Assembly (NCBI GenBank): GCA_019671005.1
Contig: JAGYYJ010000508.1
Span: 1 to 64,000, forward strand
Direction of reading: 5' to 3'
From: Hibiscus mutabilis
Lineage: Eukaryota > Streptophyta > Magnoliopsida > Malvales > Malvaceae
Length of the DNA: 64,000 nucleotides
In this document: positions 35,091 to 52,537 of the stretch, in pieces
Numbering within the stretch: position 1 is the stretch's first letter
Layout: every line of letters begins with the position of its first letter
The notes under the pieces: model-generated
What the model was told of the DNA's origin: nothing
Databases searched by the model: none
Seen by the model: only the letters and a program-made list of their open reading frames with translations
Program-made: the position numbers and the translations under genes

Positions 35091-38000
35091 ATGGCAGCCA
35101 CTGCTTCCCTATCTGTGCTGCCTTCATCACTTGGTTTCCCAAACGAACGTCCTTCCAGCACTTCCCAAGTCTTCTTCTTATTCCTGTTCTTGTTCTGTTT
35201 TCTTCAATGGTGGGTCCCGTCTCAGGTCCCACGACAGCTTCGCTTGTGTGAGTTTCCCTTCTTCTACTTCTTCCTCATGTTCTTGGAGATTGAATAATGG
35301 TAGGGCTGGTACTCAACGTTTTGGGACGCTGGTGGTGGCTGCTTCTGGGGATTATTATGCTACTCTTGGAGTACCCAAATCTGCTTCCGGTAAAGAAATA
35401 AAGGCCGCTTATCGTAAATTAGCTCGTCAGGTACTTTACTCTGTTCAATTCCTGATTTCTTTTTTTCTTTTTCTTTAAATTTTACAAGTTTGTTTATTAG
35501 TTTTGCATTTCCTTTCTGGGTTTAGTTACTGGTATGTTTTCTTGTTGAAATAGTCAATGATAGCTCAAGAAGATGTTGTTGTTGGGGGTTTTTCCCCTCT
35601 CTAATCTTAGAACTTTTTGTTAGTTTTGCATTTCCTTTCTGGGTTTTGTCGCTGGTCTTTCTTTCTGAAATAGTTAAGATAGCTCAAGCAGATGGGTTTC
35701 TTGCATGAGAGGAGGAAAAGCTCTTTTCTTAGGTTTTGAGTTATGATAAAGAGGCAATTATTCACAGCAGAAACAAATTTCTGACTGAGAGCACAAGGCT
35801 CAAGTTTTACCTGTTGGAGTTGGTGGATATGAAGGAATGTTTGGAGGGAAGATTTTAAGCCTTACAAAATGTAGTAAAAGGAAAATAATAAGAATAAGAT
35901 TATATTAATTTTTAGTTTTAGGGTTCTCTATCTCGAAAAAGAAATAAAATGGGCTTCTTTGGTCTGATTTAAGCATCTCAATTTTACACAAACCTTATCT
36001 TTGTTCTTTGACTGATTAAACTATATAACATATAATGGATCATTCTGTTGATGCTCTGTTTTCTAATCTGTGCATTTACTTTCAGTATGAGATGCTCAGC
36101 ATTATTTTTTGTATGGAAGTTTTATTTGTGTTTAATTTGACCGCATTCGGCCTGTATTTCCCAATTAGCTGATAGCCAGCTAAAATTTATATATCATTGA
36201 CTAGAAAACTTTAAGCTTCGATGGCTGCACCCGGAAAAGCTGCCTTAAATGTTTTGCTTTCTTGTAATGTTGCCAATCATAATATCAGTGGCAGAATCGC
36301 TATGATTTAGAAATTAAATGATTCTATTTGTACCTCATGCGGACATGCACCCTATCACACACTGGTGTTTTCTATATTATGCTTTGAACTTCCTGATATG
36401 GTTTGATTCAATCAAGCTATTTCCTCCCCCCCTAGAAAATAACCTTTCAGAGAAGGCAAATTGGTGTTCTTCCTTGATGTTTGCCAGTTCAACACCATTC
36501 TTTCTAGCTGTAAATGTGCTCTGAGCTACAAAGTTTGTATTGACACAGAAAAATAATGAATTGTCTATTTTTTTTTTTTTACTTTTGTTTCATTTCTCTT
36601 TGTAGTCCTGACATTGTAACTTTTCATTTTCATTTGAAGTATCATCCTGATGTCAATAAGGAGCCAGGAGCAACTGAAAAGTTCAAGGAGATTAGTGCTG
36701 CATATGAGGTATGCACAAAAGGTTTTAGACCAAGATGCATTAATGTTGTTTAGTATTGGCCATTTGGATTAAAAGGACTGTGAGTACAGCTTTCATATTT
36801 TTACTGCCTTGAAATATTAAGTTACAACTTCTGTGGTTCATCCTAAGGTTGCATATAAAGGTCTTGATATTTATAATGTTGATTGACGTGATTGTTTTAT
36901 ATTTTATTCCTTTCTCTGTTAATGAGATAAATTTGTGGAGCTGAGAGTGCTGCGAATTTTCTTTCCTAGAGGATTTTTTGTTTGCATTATTGTGTTCAAT
37001 TTCATTCATCACGTTGTCTTTTGAACAATGAAGTGCAACATTGCCAGGTGTTATCAGATGATAAAAAGAGAGCTTTGTATGATCAATATGGTGAAGCTGG
37101 AGTCAAGAGTGCAGTTGGGGGACAGTCCAGTGCTTATACGGTATGCATTTACTCGTGCGTGTTTTTAAGTTTTACTTGTCAATCATAGCGGCAAGGGATA
37201 TCTGGTATATGCTTGGAAGTCTAGACATACTTCGCCTTGTCAATTTCTTCATTGAAAGATATGTTTTGGTTGTTTATTTCTAAATATTGAGTTGCCGGAG
37301 GGTAAGAATAATGCCACTTTGAATATGGAATTCAACTGATCATTGTGAGAAAGTTATTTTTGTCAGCTTGCCTGTCTGAGTCATTATCACTTTTTTTTGC
37401 CAATTAGTGATCTGTGTCTCCACCTTTAAACAGTGACATTTCTTTGTTGCATGGTTAGGGTTTTCCCCCCATATGGAGATGTATACTTTGATTGTTTCAC
37501 ATTAGATGAGAAATAAACTGTTGTGCAGTTATATTTTTTGTGAAATGTCATAAAGTGTCATGATTGATGCTCTATGAACTAGCATGTAATTAGCCTATGC
37601 AGCACCAGTGACGCTAGACATCTGTCTTTCTATGTACAACTCAAGCATTAGTTTTCTTCTCCTGCAGACCAATCCCTTTGATCTGTTTGAAACATTCTTT
37701 GGACCAAGTATGGGTGGTTTTCCTGGCATGGATCAAGCTGGATTCAGAACAAGCCGTCGAAGTACGGTTAGTTATGATATAAAGTTGAAATCTTTGTTTG
37801 GTGTTTTGATGATTGTTAGTGGTCCTTGTTCATTCAGTTATTGAGATTTGATTTGATTTTTGTTTTATTATGATTGTTGCTACAGTCATCAATTCATCTG
37901 TTTTGATTTTTTCTGACATTGATCTCATCTAACACTGTTTACTTGCTGTTGCTCAGTGAGTTTATTATTTTCAGCACTTCTTTTTTCTGACAATTTTCTT

Positions 38001-41000
38001 TTTAATAATTTAATTTTTTTAATAATTTTTCTTTTCATTTTATGCTTCTCAGTTCTCTCTGCTCTTTTCATTTTTCTTAATACTAGAAAGAATACCACAA
38101 GTCAAACCTGTAATATCTAATTAAATCCCATCCCATTATATATCACTTGCCTATAAACTTCAAATATTTCTTGTACGTTTGGTTATGAAGAAATATGTTT
38201 ATGTTAGATAAGCCTTGTTCAAAGGCTTTTATAATCAATTTTGTTCTGACAATTCCAATATTTTTAGTTACGACATTACTTTAGAATTTTCGGAGGCTAT
38301 TTTTGGAGCTGAAAAGGAATTTGATCTTTCCCATTTGGAAACATGTGAAGTTTGTCTTGGAAGTGGAGCTAAGGTTGGGTCAAAAATGAGGATATGCTCA
38401 ACTTGTGGTGGAAGGGGTCAAGTTATGAGGACTGAGCAGACACCCTTTGGCTTGTTTTCACAGGTAATTGCAATTTTTCTTGTCTAACAGATTATTGGTC
38501 ACCTTTATGATCATTTCCCAACATGGCCTTTTTCTATGTCTTAAGTGCCCAACTGCATTTAGGGATCAGGACCTTGGTGGTAGTAGGCATTCCATTTAAT
38601 TGTAACAATGACCTACTATCTACTTATATCATTTATTGTAGCCAATAGTGAAATTGAGGTGGGTTCTTTGGATGGTCAAAAGAAGTTGGGTTCACTGGTA
38701 CTTGATCACATTGTTTGCTAACAAATAAAAAAAACCATATTGTGTAAAAAAGTGGGGAAATGGAGAGTTTTGTACAAAAGAAATGTGTACTGCTTTACCA
38801 CTTGGAAATACTAAGAGAGCCATGTAGGCACATTGTTAAAATTCCAAGACTAGTGATAAAGCCTCTGAAGATTACAAGATAGAGTTGGAAGATATTCTTG
38901 TCAATGAACCTTTCAATCGCATCTATGGAGGGATTTTTGGCTGCCTAGGTAGAAAACTGATGATGCTGCTGTGTAATGTATTACAGCCATTTAAATTGTA
39001 GTTTTTTTTATTGATTCCAATTGTTGAACTCGACTCAAGAAACATAGAGGAAGTAACTGCCAAAGACTTTTTTCTGCTCTGTTTTTTTTCCCTTTTTGTC
39101 CTTTTTCTTTTTCTTCGGGGCAGAACAGAGAGATTAAAGGAGGCATTGAACATTAATAATATTTGTATTGTATGTAGGAAGATGTTGCTTCTAGATAAGG
39201 AAGCAATCGTGTTTAAATATTATGATTTGATTTTTTTCCAAATTTGCAGTTCCAACCTTGATATCTGCTCAGAACCTATGTGTGATGATTTTGTTATAAG
39301 ATGTTTCTTATATAGCTTCTCCATTGCAATATGTTAGGTTTCTGTTTGTCCAAATTGTGCTGGGGACGGTGAAGTTATTTCTGAATACTGTCGGAAATGC
39401 TCCAGTAAAGGACGTATAAGAGTAAAGAAAAATATTAAAGTCAAAGTTCCACCTGGGGTTAGTGCAGGAAGTATCCTCAGAGTTGCAGGGGAGGGTGATG
39501 CTGGACCAAAAGGGTATGTAGATGGAGTTTTTTTGTACCTCTAATCTTTATGATGTCTTCTTTTATTAAAAGCTGATTGCATTCTGAAGTTACCTTTTTT
39601 TTCAATCATACTAGGTAGGTTCTTCCTTTTATAATAAAATACTGGATATATATAATATAAGCTCATTTATATCAGCCATTGTGAGCTGATATGAGAGTTG
39701 CTCCTACGTTTCTTTGCAGATGTAGATTTATATTTGTTTTGGACATTTAAAATGTAACATTAGTTTATTGGCTATATTGTAAATGGTGGTTACCTGGAGG
39801 AAATTAAAATACGAACCAAAACTATATCTTACATACTGACCGCCAGTTTATGTTATATTGAATCTTAATTGATGAACTTTCAGTCTTACAAGTCAAGAAT
39901 TATGAAGTTTGCTTTAAGTTATGGTGATAGTGATTTTGATTTTCTTTGACTGTGTTTGGAATGAGCTTAACTTGTTGCATCTGTACTTTGATTCCACATA
40001 CACACACATGTTATCATTGAAGTATTGTCACAGAAGTTTTCTTCCTTTTTAACCATTCCACTTTATGTTATTCCCTTTTCTTCTCAACTGGTATTTTTAT
40101 TAGTATTAAATTTATTTTGAAATTCTGTTTCCTATTTCTCTTCTTGTTGAATACAAAAAGCTTTCTGGTTTTTGTAGGGGCCCTCCAGGGGATCTTTATG
40201 CATATCTAGATGTTCAAGAGGTCCCAGGAATTCAAAGAGATGGCATAAATCTTTCCTCAACGGTGTCCATTAGCTACCTTGATGCCATATTGGGGTCTGT
40301 TGTCAAGGTAGTTCACTGTTCTTTATAATTATTCATGCATTTAAACCTTGATGCTTTCGTTTTCATATGGATTCTTCTAAATTAAATGCAAAAGTTTTGA
40401 GTGAAAAAGCATGTATTTTTCTTTAGGGTAAAACTTTGATACACATTGTAAAATTTTTACAGAGTGATATTTTATAAAAACCCAAATCCTAAATTCCTAA
40501 AGATTGCCTAACAAACTAAACCCTAAACCCTACACTAAATTCTAAATTTTAATTTTTTACAACCTAAAATTTACTTAAACCCTAAACTAAAACCCTAACC
40601 CCTAAAACTAAAAGACACGTATATACTAAAGTTTACACGGCGTGTGTATCAAAATTTTTTCCTTTTCTTTATTCATGCATTGTTTTGGAGAGTAATTTTG
40701 CATGTGGTAAACACCTGTGGCTGCAGCTTTTCTCTTTGATTGTTTGGTTCTTACTTCTTATTTGGTTCAATAATTTACTCTTCAATCTTAGAGAGATGCG
40801 TATGTCATTATGCCAAAAAGACTCTTCTTCAAAGTCTCATCCATACCCCGCAACACCTAAGAAGTTGTTTTGGTTTACTTAGCTATATCTGCTAAATTTT
40901 GGTTTGTTAACGCTATATAAATATGTATATTGGTGCCAGCTATATTCCTATTTTCCCATCACCACTTTTCTTCATTACTATGTTACTCGGACATTTGAGT

Positions 41001-42930
41001 GTTGGTAATGTATCCAGCGCAGATATGTTCAATTTTTTCAAGATTTCCATCTGTGTGGAGAGTTCTTGGAGGACCATATCACTATACTCATGTTCAAATA
41101 TGCTTGTGATGCGGGTGTTGGGTACTTAAAGAAAAATGAAAGCCAGAGAACATAACTTTATTAAATATTTGACTCCTTTTCACTAAAACAGGTGAAAACA
41201 GTGGAAGGGGTAACTGACCTACAGATCCCACCGGGGACTCAACCAGGGGATGTATTAGTCCTTGCAAAAAAAGGCACACCAAAGCTGAACAAACCATCTA
41301 TACGTGGTGATCATTTATTCACAATCAAAGTTACAATACCAAATAGAATTAGGTACGAGATTATTTTTTATTAGCATTTAATTATGTGGAAATAGGATAG
41401 CCGAACTGTTGTGAATTAAACGTGTAATTGTGATTTTTTTTAGATATTCCTTTAGGACAATATTAAGTACCTTCAGTTTTAGGTCAATTTCTCATAGATC
41501 TTAAATTAGACTAGTGTGTGTGTCTCTCTCTCTATATATTGTTAAAGTAATATAAATGCCACTATGCCATGATTCAATATAGAATTTTGCCATTGCACTT
41601 CAATATTAAGTTTTCCTTTATATTTTCAAATTTGTTGGTTTTTCAATAAAAAAGGTGATGAAATTGGAGTGCTTCGTTATTGCAACTTGGAAATTTCCAT
41701 CAATTCCATTATTTTTATCAAAGATCAACAAATTGAAAGTATAGTGGTCAAGTTTAAGATACTGAAGTGCAGTTGCAAAATTCAATGTCACTATTGTACG
41801 GTAGCAAATTGGGTCTTAGTCCTAGATGGAAAGAATGCATTCTTTTTAGTGGCCCAATCGGAGTTGAGAATGGTGCATTAATGCTATATTTGGACTTATT
41901 TTAATTACAATTTTTTATTTTAAATCTTGTTAAGGAATTGCATACAAATAGTTCATAATGGGATATCCGGAAAATCGATTATATTAGGCAAATTTATGGT
42001 GTTTTAGCAGAAACCCTAAATTATTAATCTTAATCACATGTTTCGTGAAAATTGTTCACTAGTTACTGCAGTTTATTACAATGATCTTGCCTGGCCTGGC
42101 CAATAATTTACTAACTTGTTCCCTCAATGGCTTGAATTTATCTGAATTAGTTATTTCCGGTAACTTCATGTTGATTCTTCCTTATATTTGCAGTGCCACA
42201 GAGCGAGAATTGCTTGAGGAACTTGCCTCTCTGAGTAATTCAAGTGGCAGCCGCGCTCGAATTCGTCCCAGGACTCAGCCTGCAAGTAAGCAATGGCCTT
42301 TGCCTAGTGCAAAAGACTTGTTATTTAAAGTGTGGAAGTCTTACGCACCGTCATATACCCTAAACTGTCCGAATTTAATTGATCATTGTCATATATATAT
42401 ATATTATATTTATCAAAGTAATCATAGATATTAGTTGTTTATTGTCTGTATTTCATGAATTTAATGTATGTGTTTACTCGGGCAGCTAAAACTGCAGACA
42501 AAACTACTGGAAGTAAGGTTTGTACCGAAGCAGAGAAAACTGAAGCAGCGGCAGATGAGAGTGATCGGTGGACAAAGTTAAAAAAATTTGCTGGGTAATT
42601 TCTCGTACTCTTTGTGTGCGTGAGTTCTTACAGGCTCACATTTCTTCATGCATGTGCTGCTCCATATATATATATAATAGATGTTATAAAGAGAAACTCA
42701 CAATGATATTTTATTTCTTTGCCATTTTTCAGTGTAAACCATGTCATGCACATCCACCATCATTTTAGAACAATCTAGAATTTATGAAGCCCAAGCCAGA
42801 TATTTCCATGCCTTTTGTTCAAGTATCATTTTTATTCTCTTTGTTGCTTTCGGTTTATGATGATAAAAATGTGATGTTTTGCAGGTCGATTGCAAATGGA
42901 GCTGCTAAATGGCTAAAAGACAACCTTTAA
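35091..42930 (+). CDS. Chloroplast type-A DnaJ (Hsp40) co-chaperone, probably disrupted
   Basis: Plastid Hsp70 co-chaperone. Exons: 35091/35131-35430, 36640-36708, 37048-37140, 37668-37766, 38268-38463, 39338-39513, 40178-40307, 41192-41352, 42194-42285, 42486-42594 and 42885-42930. The order is: Ser-rich transit-peptide-like N-terminus; J-domain ([17 protein letters not shown] ... YHPDVNK with the HPD that stimulates Hsp70 ATPase); G/F-type region ([17 protein letters not shown]); four zinc repeats ([24 protein letters not shown] and a weak CRKCSSKG); then the substrate-binding C-terminal domains ([37 protein letters not shown]); end KWLKDNL. Two problems: [17 protein letters not shown] at 35091 is one frame off the rest, so 35131 is the first ATG in the DnaJ frame; and exon 4 ends in phase 0 while exon 5 needs phase 2. 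All other junctions fit. Confidence 0.85.
40429..40662 (-). mobile_element. MITE-like element in DnaJ intron 7
   Basis: Starts TAAAACTTTGATACACATTG and ends GCGTGTGTATCAAAATTTTT, with inverted ends and a CCCTAAA-rich interior, as in the copies at 33478 and 43513. It inserted within an intron and left the splice sites intact. Confidence 0.8.
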
Positions 42931-44240
42931 TTGATGTCTCTGTGGATTGATTGGGTTTCCTGCCCCCTGAGTAACATTTTGCTAAGACATCATTCTCATA
43001 TTCCAACCATGGAGTCAACTTAGTTTGGGAATTTGCTTGAACTGCTGCAAGTTCTTGGTTTTGCACTAAAGAAGAGAATTGTTCTAATTTTTCATTGCAC
43101 ACCGCCACTTTATTTTTAATTAATACATTGGCATGAACTGTTTCTCATTGCACACCACCACTTTATTTTTCTCAAAAGTATATTAATACATATGAACTGA
43201 TTCGTGCATTTTATATATCTAAATTTTTAAATTGATGTGTTTGTAACAATCTATTAATTGAGTGACCTGTTTGTAAATTTTTAAAATTCAATGTCCTATT
43301 AATAATTAAATGACTTGTAGTGCAATTTATTCTTTTGAAAAAGGGTTTAGAACAGGGATGAGCATTTGAGTCGGGATCGACGGGTTTCAACCCGATCTTA
43401 TGTGGTTGTATTTAAAAAAAATTGAGTTCGAGTTGAGTTCAAATATATAGTGAAAAATATTCGATCCGATATATTTATTTATTTTTCATATATTTTAGGG
43501 GTAATTATTATGGAAAAAACTTTGATACATAAGCCGTGTAAATTTTAGTTTACACGTGCCTTTTAATTTTAGGGGTTAAGGTTTTAATTTAGGGTTTAAG
43601 GTTTACGGGTTTAGGTTGTAGGGTTTAAAATTTAAAGTTAGTGTTTAGAATTTAGGGTTTAGGGGTTAGAGTGTGGGGTTTAGCTTTTTAGGATTAGGGC
43701 TAAGAATTTAAGATCTGGGTTTTTATAGTGCAAATACACATGTTTGTGTAGAATTAATTTTACACGGTTTGTATATTAAAGGTTTACCCATTTATTATAG
43801 TGTCCATTTCTTTGTATATTTTTTCAATTGCATCTTTAGTTTTATTAAATAAAGAGGAAAGAGAATAAATACTATAAATAGCATGTTGAGTCAAGTGGAA
43901 TTCGGGTTGAACTTCTATATTTTCGGGGCAGATTCTGGTGGCCGAAAACTTTCCCAACTAATGGGTTAAAGTAAGTTGCCGTTCTAACGGGCTAAAGCCT
44001 AAACCATGGGTTGGTTGGGTGGCACAAAACTGAGCCCAAATCAATTACTTTCCAGTTTGCGTTTTCTCAGAACTTGAATTACCGCATTTCGATTCTCCTT
44101 TTACCCCTTCCGTTCATCAGATTCAGATTGATTGAACAATCAATTCCATCTATTTCTCAGGACAAGAATAAACCCTAAATTTCTCAGAAAGAAGAAAAGT
44201 ATCATCAATTTGTTCTTGTTTTTCCTCAAGAAAGCGAAAA
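42931..44240. other. Intergenic between DnaJ and SRP54
   Basis: Contains the MITE-like element at 43513-43788, a GAGTCGGGATCGACGGG patch near 43370 and an ordinary leader before SRP54. CACACC(A/G)CCACTTTATTTTT is duplicated near 43099 and 43151. No gene is seen. Confidence 0.5.
43513..43788 (+). mobile_element. MITE-like element, AAAACTTTGATACAC family
   Basis: Starts AAAAAACTTTGATACATAAG and ends TTTGTATATTAAAGGTTTA, with TTAGTTTACACGTGCCTTTT near the left and TTTTACACGGTTTG near the right. The interior is degenerate TTTAGGG, about 275 bp in total. Confidence 0.75.
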
Positions 44241-47935
<3,695 letters not shown>

Positions 47936-48240
47936 AATTTTATGGGCTACATCCATGGTCTAATCTTTAAATGCATTTTGACGCTGCTTGTCCTCAAGGT
48001 GTACGCCTAAATTCTAGCAACGAGAGGATCGGAAGACACTTGGTGATGAGGCGTGCACTAAGGGCTCATCTCTCTTTTAAGGTAATTCTATCAAAAAGAA
48101 AGACCCAACCAATCAAATGTACCATTACATGTAAGAAAGATTGATTTACCATTATTAGTAAGAAGAATCATTTTGTTATTTATTTTATATTTGAGTATTT
48201 AATAGATGATCAAGAAAAGACAATTATTTTCATAAATTCA

Positions 48241-48333
48241 GCATTTATAACCATAATGTTATATATCAATTCATTTATCGCATTGGGTATTGATACGTCG
48301 TTAATTAGAAATGTGGAGATTTTTAAGGATTAC

Positions 48334-48366
<33 letters not shown>

Positions 48367-49889
48367 TGTATGTATGTATGTATGTATGTATGTATGTATG
48401 TATACGGTTTTTAAGGCAATAGGCACATCTCTTTTTTTCCATAAAATTTTTCACATTTTTAACTTTTAATTTTAATCCTTAGTCATCCAATGATTTTTCA
48501 TAGTGTAAGTGGATCTTAATTCTATCTCTCTCTATATATGGGTTAGGGTTCATATACATTATGTAAAACTCAGTTAATTTTATACTAATTTATGATCATT
48601 TGATGAGTAAAGTGAATGAATTAAATTAAAAGTTAAAAATTATGAGATTTTTAAGGAAAAGATATGGGTGCTTAATCTTATTGATTTATTTGCTCATCTA
48701 ATAGTAAGTAGCGTTAAACTAATTGAGCTTCTACCTAATGTAAGTAGATTTTAATCTACTTACATATGGTTATATTTTGATAAATTAAATTAACATTATT
48801 CATAATAATGATTTAGTTTAGATGTGATAGTATGAGTCTCTTTTACCTTAATTAATAGTAAAAAGTTCAAATTCTAACACGCTAAACAATCACATTTATG
48901 ATGCTTTTGAAACTAATAGGAGTTAGGTGTAAAATGTGATACATGACTAACATTTTTATACATGTCGTTTCATACTTATTTTTAAGTAAAATATAACAGA
49001 TCGTTGACACTTTGTATACATGTCATATCATACTTATTTTTATGTATTTATTTATGACTACTTTATGATTTTAAAAGAGTACGGGTTTGAATTTTCAACA
49101 AGCGCTATTCTCAAGCGTCGAGAAACCCTGGATAATATTTATTTTAAGAGACTCGAATTTAATCGCTCTATCTACAATATGTGTATATTGTCAAAGAATA
49201 AAATATAGGTATGAACACCATTCGTTAAAAAAAATAAAAGTGTTTCAAACATTTTCATTTTTATATGAAATATATGAAAGAGAAAGGAAAGAAGAATAAA
49301 ACACATGCACGTTTATGTCCAGGGTGAGTTTAGGGTACATCAGGTTTGTATAGTTGTGGTGTGCTATTTAACGAAATATCAAAAAATACAAAAAAATATG
49401 TTATCTATTAACTTTGATGTGTCAGAATAAATATCGATACGGCCAAAACAAGTTTGAATTGTTAGTGACCTTTTTTTTCTACAATCTTCTACCATTTCTC
49501 CTTTTTTCTAATCTCTCTTCAATCATATCTTTAAATCTTAAACTCAAAACATAAAATCTATTCTCAAACTTTAAAACCTAACCACAAACACTAAGAACTT
49601 AATCTTAACATCTAAAACATAAAAATTAAACATATATTAAGATAAAATTTTCATCGTTAATATATAAAATATTTTCCAATACATTAAATGTTCTGTCGTT
49701 TAAAATGCAGTTGAGTATATAAAATTTGCGTGGGAACTTTTTTCCTGATTATTATTTAGAGTAAACTACTTTCAATGACAGGTTTTCTCTATGCTTTGAT
49801 AAGGTTGTGATTTAATCACATTATTTTTTTAAAAAGAAAGGCAAATATCAAACACCAAACTATTTAAATGGTATCAATGTGAATGAAGG
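48241..49889. other. AT-rich sequence between the SRP54 3' duplicates
   Basis: Contains a (TATG)n microsatellite and loose CCTAAA-like text near 49550. The two overlapping open stretches at 49020-49299 show no recognisable content. Confidence 0.45.
48337..48403 (+). repeat. (TATG)n microsatellite
   Basis: About sixteen uninterrupted TATG units, following ACATA and ending at TATACGG. Confidence 0.97.
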
Positions 49890-51550
49890 CCAGTGAATGT
49901 TATGGTTCTATTCAATTTCTTGAGACGTGTATATTGAAAAAAATAGCATTTTATAATTACACCATTTTCATCTATTGTTGATTTATTTGTTTGTTGCAAG
50001 TTTTACAAACCTTAATTAATTTAAAATAAATGAATTATTTAATTGTCACCACTTTATTGGAATAATGGAAATTATTTTTATTTTATTTAATTTAATTAAT
50101 TTTAAGATGAAATCAAATTAACATCCCAAAGTGGCAAATGATTTGAGAAGGAAACATGAAAAATAACAAAACATGAGCAAGGTCCTCCCTCAGGGATTTA
50201 GCAGATCGGAGGTTGGGTGGCTTGCAGAACTTGATGAAACAAATGGGTTCGACCAAAACATGATGGGGATGTGGGGTGGAGAATAAGTAATTTTATGGGC
50301 AATATCAATGGTCTACTCTTAAATTCACTTGAAGCTGCTTGTCCTCAAGGTGTACGCCTAAAGTGTTGAGCAACGAGAGGATCGGAAGACACTTGGTTTG
50401 AGGCGTGAACTAAGGCACATCTCTCTTTTTAAGGTAATGGCTTAAAACGAAACTAACTTAATTAAATCAAGATGTAATTTTATTAGTAAGAAAGATTATT
50501 TACCTTTAGTTTTAAGAAAGATTGATTTACCTTTATTTAAAAGAAAAATTTTAAAATTATATTATATTCGAGTATTCAACAGAGATGATCAATAAAAAGA
50601 CATGCATGTTCTATAAATTCAAATTTATTAAAATAATGTTTATTTTTTTATTGAATAGAAATGTTTTTATAATTTTAAATTTATATTTAATATATATATC
50701 TCTTTTTTTCTTAACAATATCCACATTTTTTAATTTAATTTAAATTTTTTAATTTTAAATGGTTCTAAATTATTGTAAAATTTTGATTTTATATAGTATA
50801 AATGGATTTTAATCTCGTTCATCTATTGTAAAACTAATTATTTTTTTTATATAATGTAAGTGGATCATAATTCATGTATATATATATAGTTACGTTTTGA
50901 GAAATTGGATTAACAATATTTATAATAATTGTACGTATATCGTTAATATACTTGTTCATACAACATGTTTATATTATATTTACTTTCTATTCAAAAAAAT
51001 ATTATATTTACTTATCTTTCTTATTTCATCTACACTGTTCTAACAATTCAATTTAGGAAAAATAAATAAATTTACGTTCTAACAATTCTTTATTTTTTTT
51101 ACTTTTTATTATCCAATCTTTTAAAATTTTCACCACCTTCATAATATAAATAATTAATTTATTTTTATTAATTCAAAATCCAAGTTTATTTTTTTGAAAG
51201 AATTTATAAAAATTAACAATGATTATGGAGTGTAATTATTTGATGCATGGTTAATGAATTTTTTTTCACAACCGAACTTTTAAAATTTTAACACTTAAAT
51301 TTTAAACACTAAACTTTAAACCATAAAAAATATTCTCAACCCTTAAAACTTAATTATAAATCACTAAAATTCTAACTCTAAACTCTAATATACAAACTCT
51401 AAAATTGTGTGTGTGCGATTTTTTTCACCAACATATACCCTAATTTTGAAAAATATAAGTAAACCGATTTTGCGAACAGAATTAGTAATAAAAGAAATCG
51501 GACCATTGAGAGAGTCCAAATCCAATTATGACATTGTCTACTCTGTCTTG

Positions 51551-51558
51551 TATAAATG
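51551..51558 (+). promoter_or_regulatory. Candidate TATA box of the BED/hAT gene
   Basis: TATAAATG lies shortly before a pyrimidine-rich leader that starts near 51590. Confidence 0.45.
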
Positions 51559-52537
51559 CGGATAGCCCTAGCCCTAGGTCCAATCCCAATTTAGGGTTTC
51601 GGCTTCTTTCTTTTGATTCTCTCTCTCACCGAACAAAAAGAAAGCTCTGAACTTTTCTTTTCGCCTCCCTTCCAGCCCAATTAAGCCTCCCTTTCTCTTC
51701 CTCCTTCGCGCTTCCCTCTGTTACCAGAAATTCAAATTATTATTTTTTAATTCCTTTCGTTCCAGGAATAAAGAAACAAGTATATAAATCTACGACTTTT
51801 GTTTCGTATCTGCTTTCCGAGGTTTTCGTTGAAACAAGGTATTTAAAACTCTGATCTATATGTTGGATTTTGTTTATTTCAGTGTAATTTTGTGTTCCGA
51901 AGCCTTGTTTTTTGAGTTTATAGATATGGCTTTGATTGAAAATTGTAGATTTGTTTTCCATGTTGCCGGTTCTTGGCGTTAATGGGGTTTTGCTCGAAAA
52001 CCTTTTTCTTCGTAGCTCTTATATTGTTGCTTTTCTGCCCCCTAGCTATTTCCCCTCTTTATTTGCATCTTTTAATAAATTGTTCGCCTTTTTCTACACA
52101 TTATAGTTTTGTTCGGACCTTGTTTTCTTGGTCTTTTAGTATTTGAGAGACTGATAGTTATTTCGAGTTTATGTTGCAATGGATTTTCGTTGAAGTCTGA
52201 GGCTCCAATTCTTGATCACTTGAGCTCATGGTTTGTTATTCTGTAAATATGAATATATTTGGTCTTGTGAAGGACAGGCCTACTGCCCGTAAGCTATAAC
52301 GGAGTGGAGACGACTCCAGGGAACTGTCTTTATTCAATAAGTTTTGGCTCAAATGTTAATATCAAAACTTTAATTGGATACCATCAAATCCCTTTGTCTC
52401 AATCTTTATCTGGCTACTACAAAATTGTTGTCTTTATGTGACCTGCCCCGTGTTTTTTGCATCGACTTTTTTTAACATAATCTAAATGAGAGCTTGTAAT
52501 CAGCTGTGTCTTCTATATTGCAGGACTGTACATTGAG

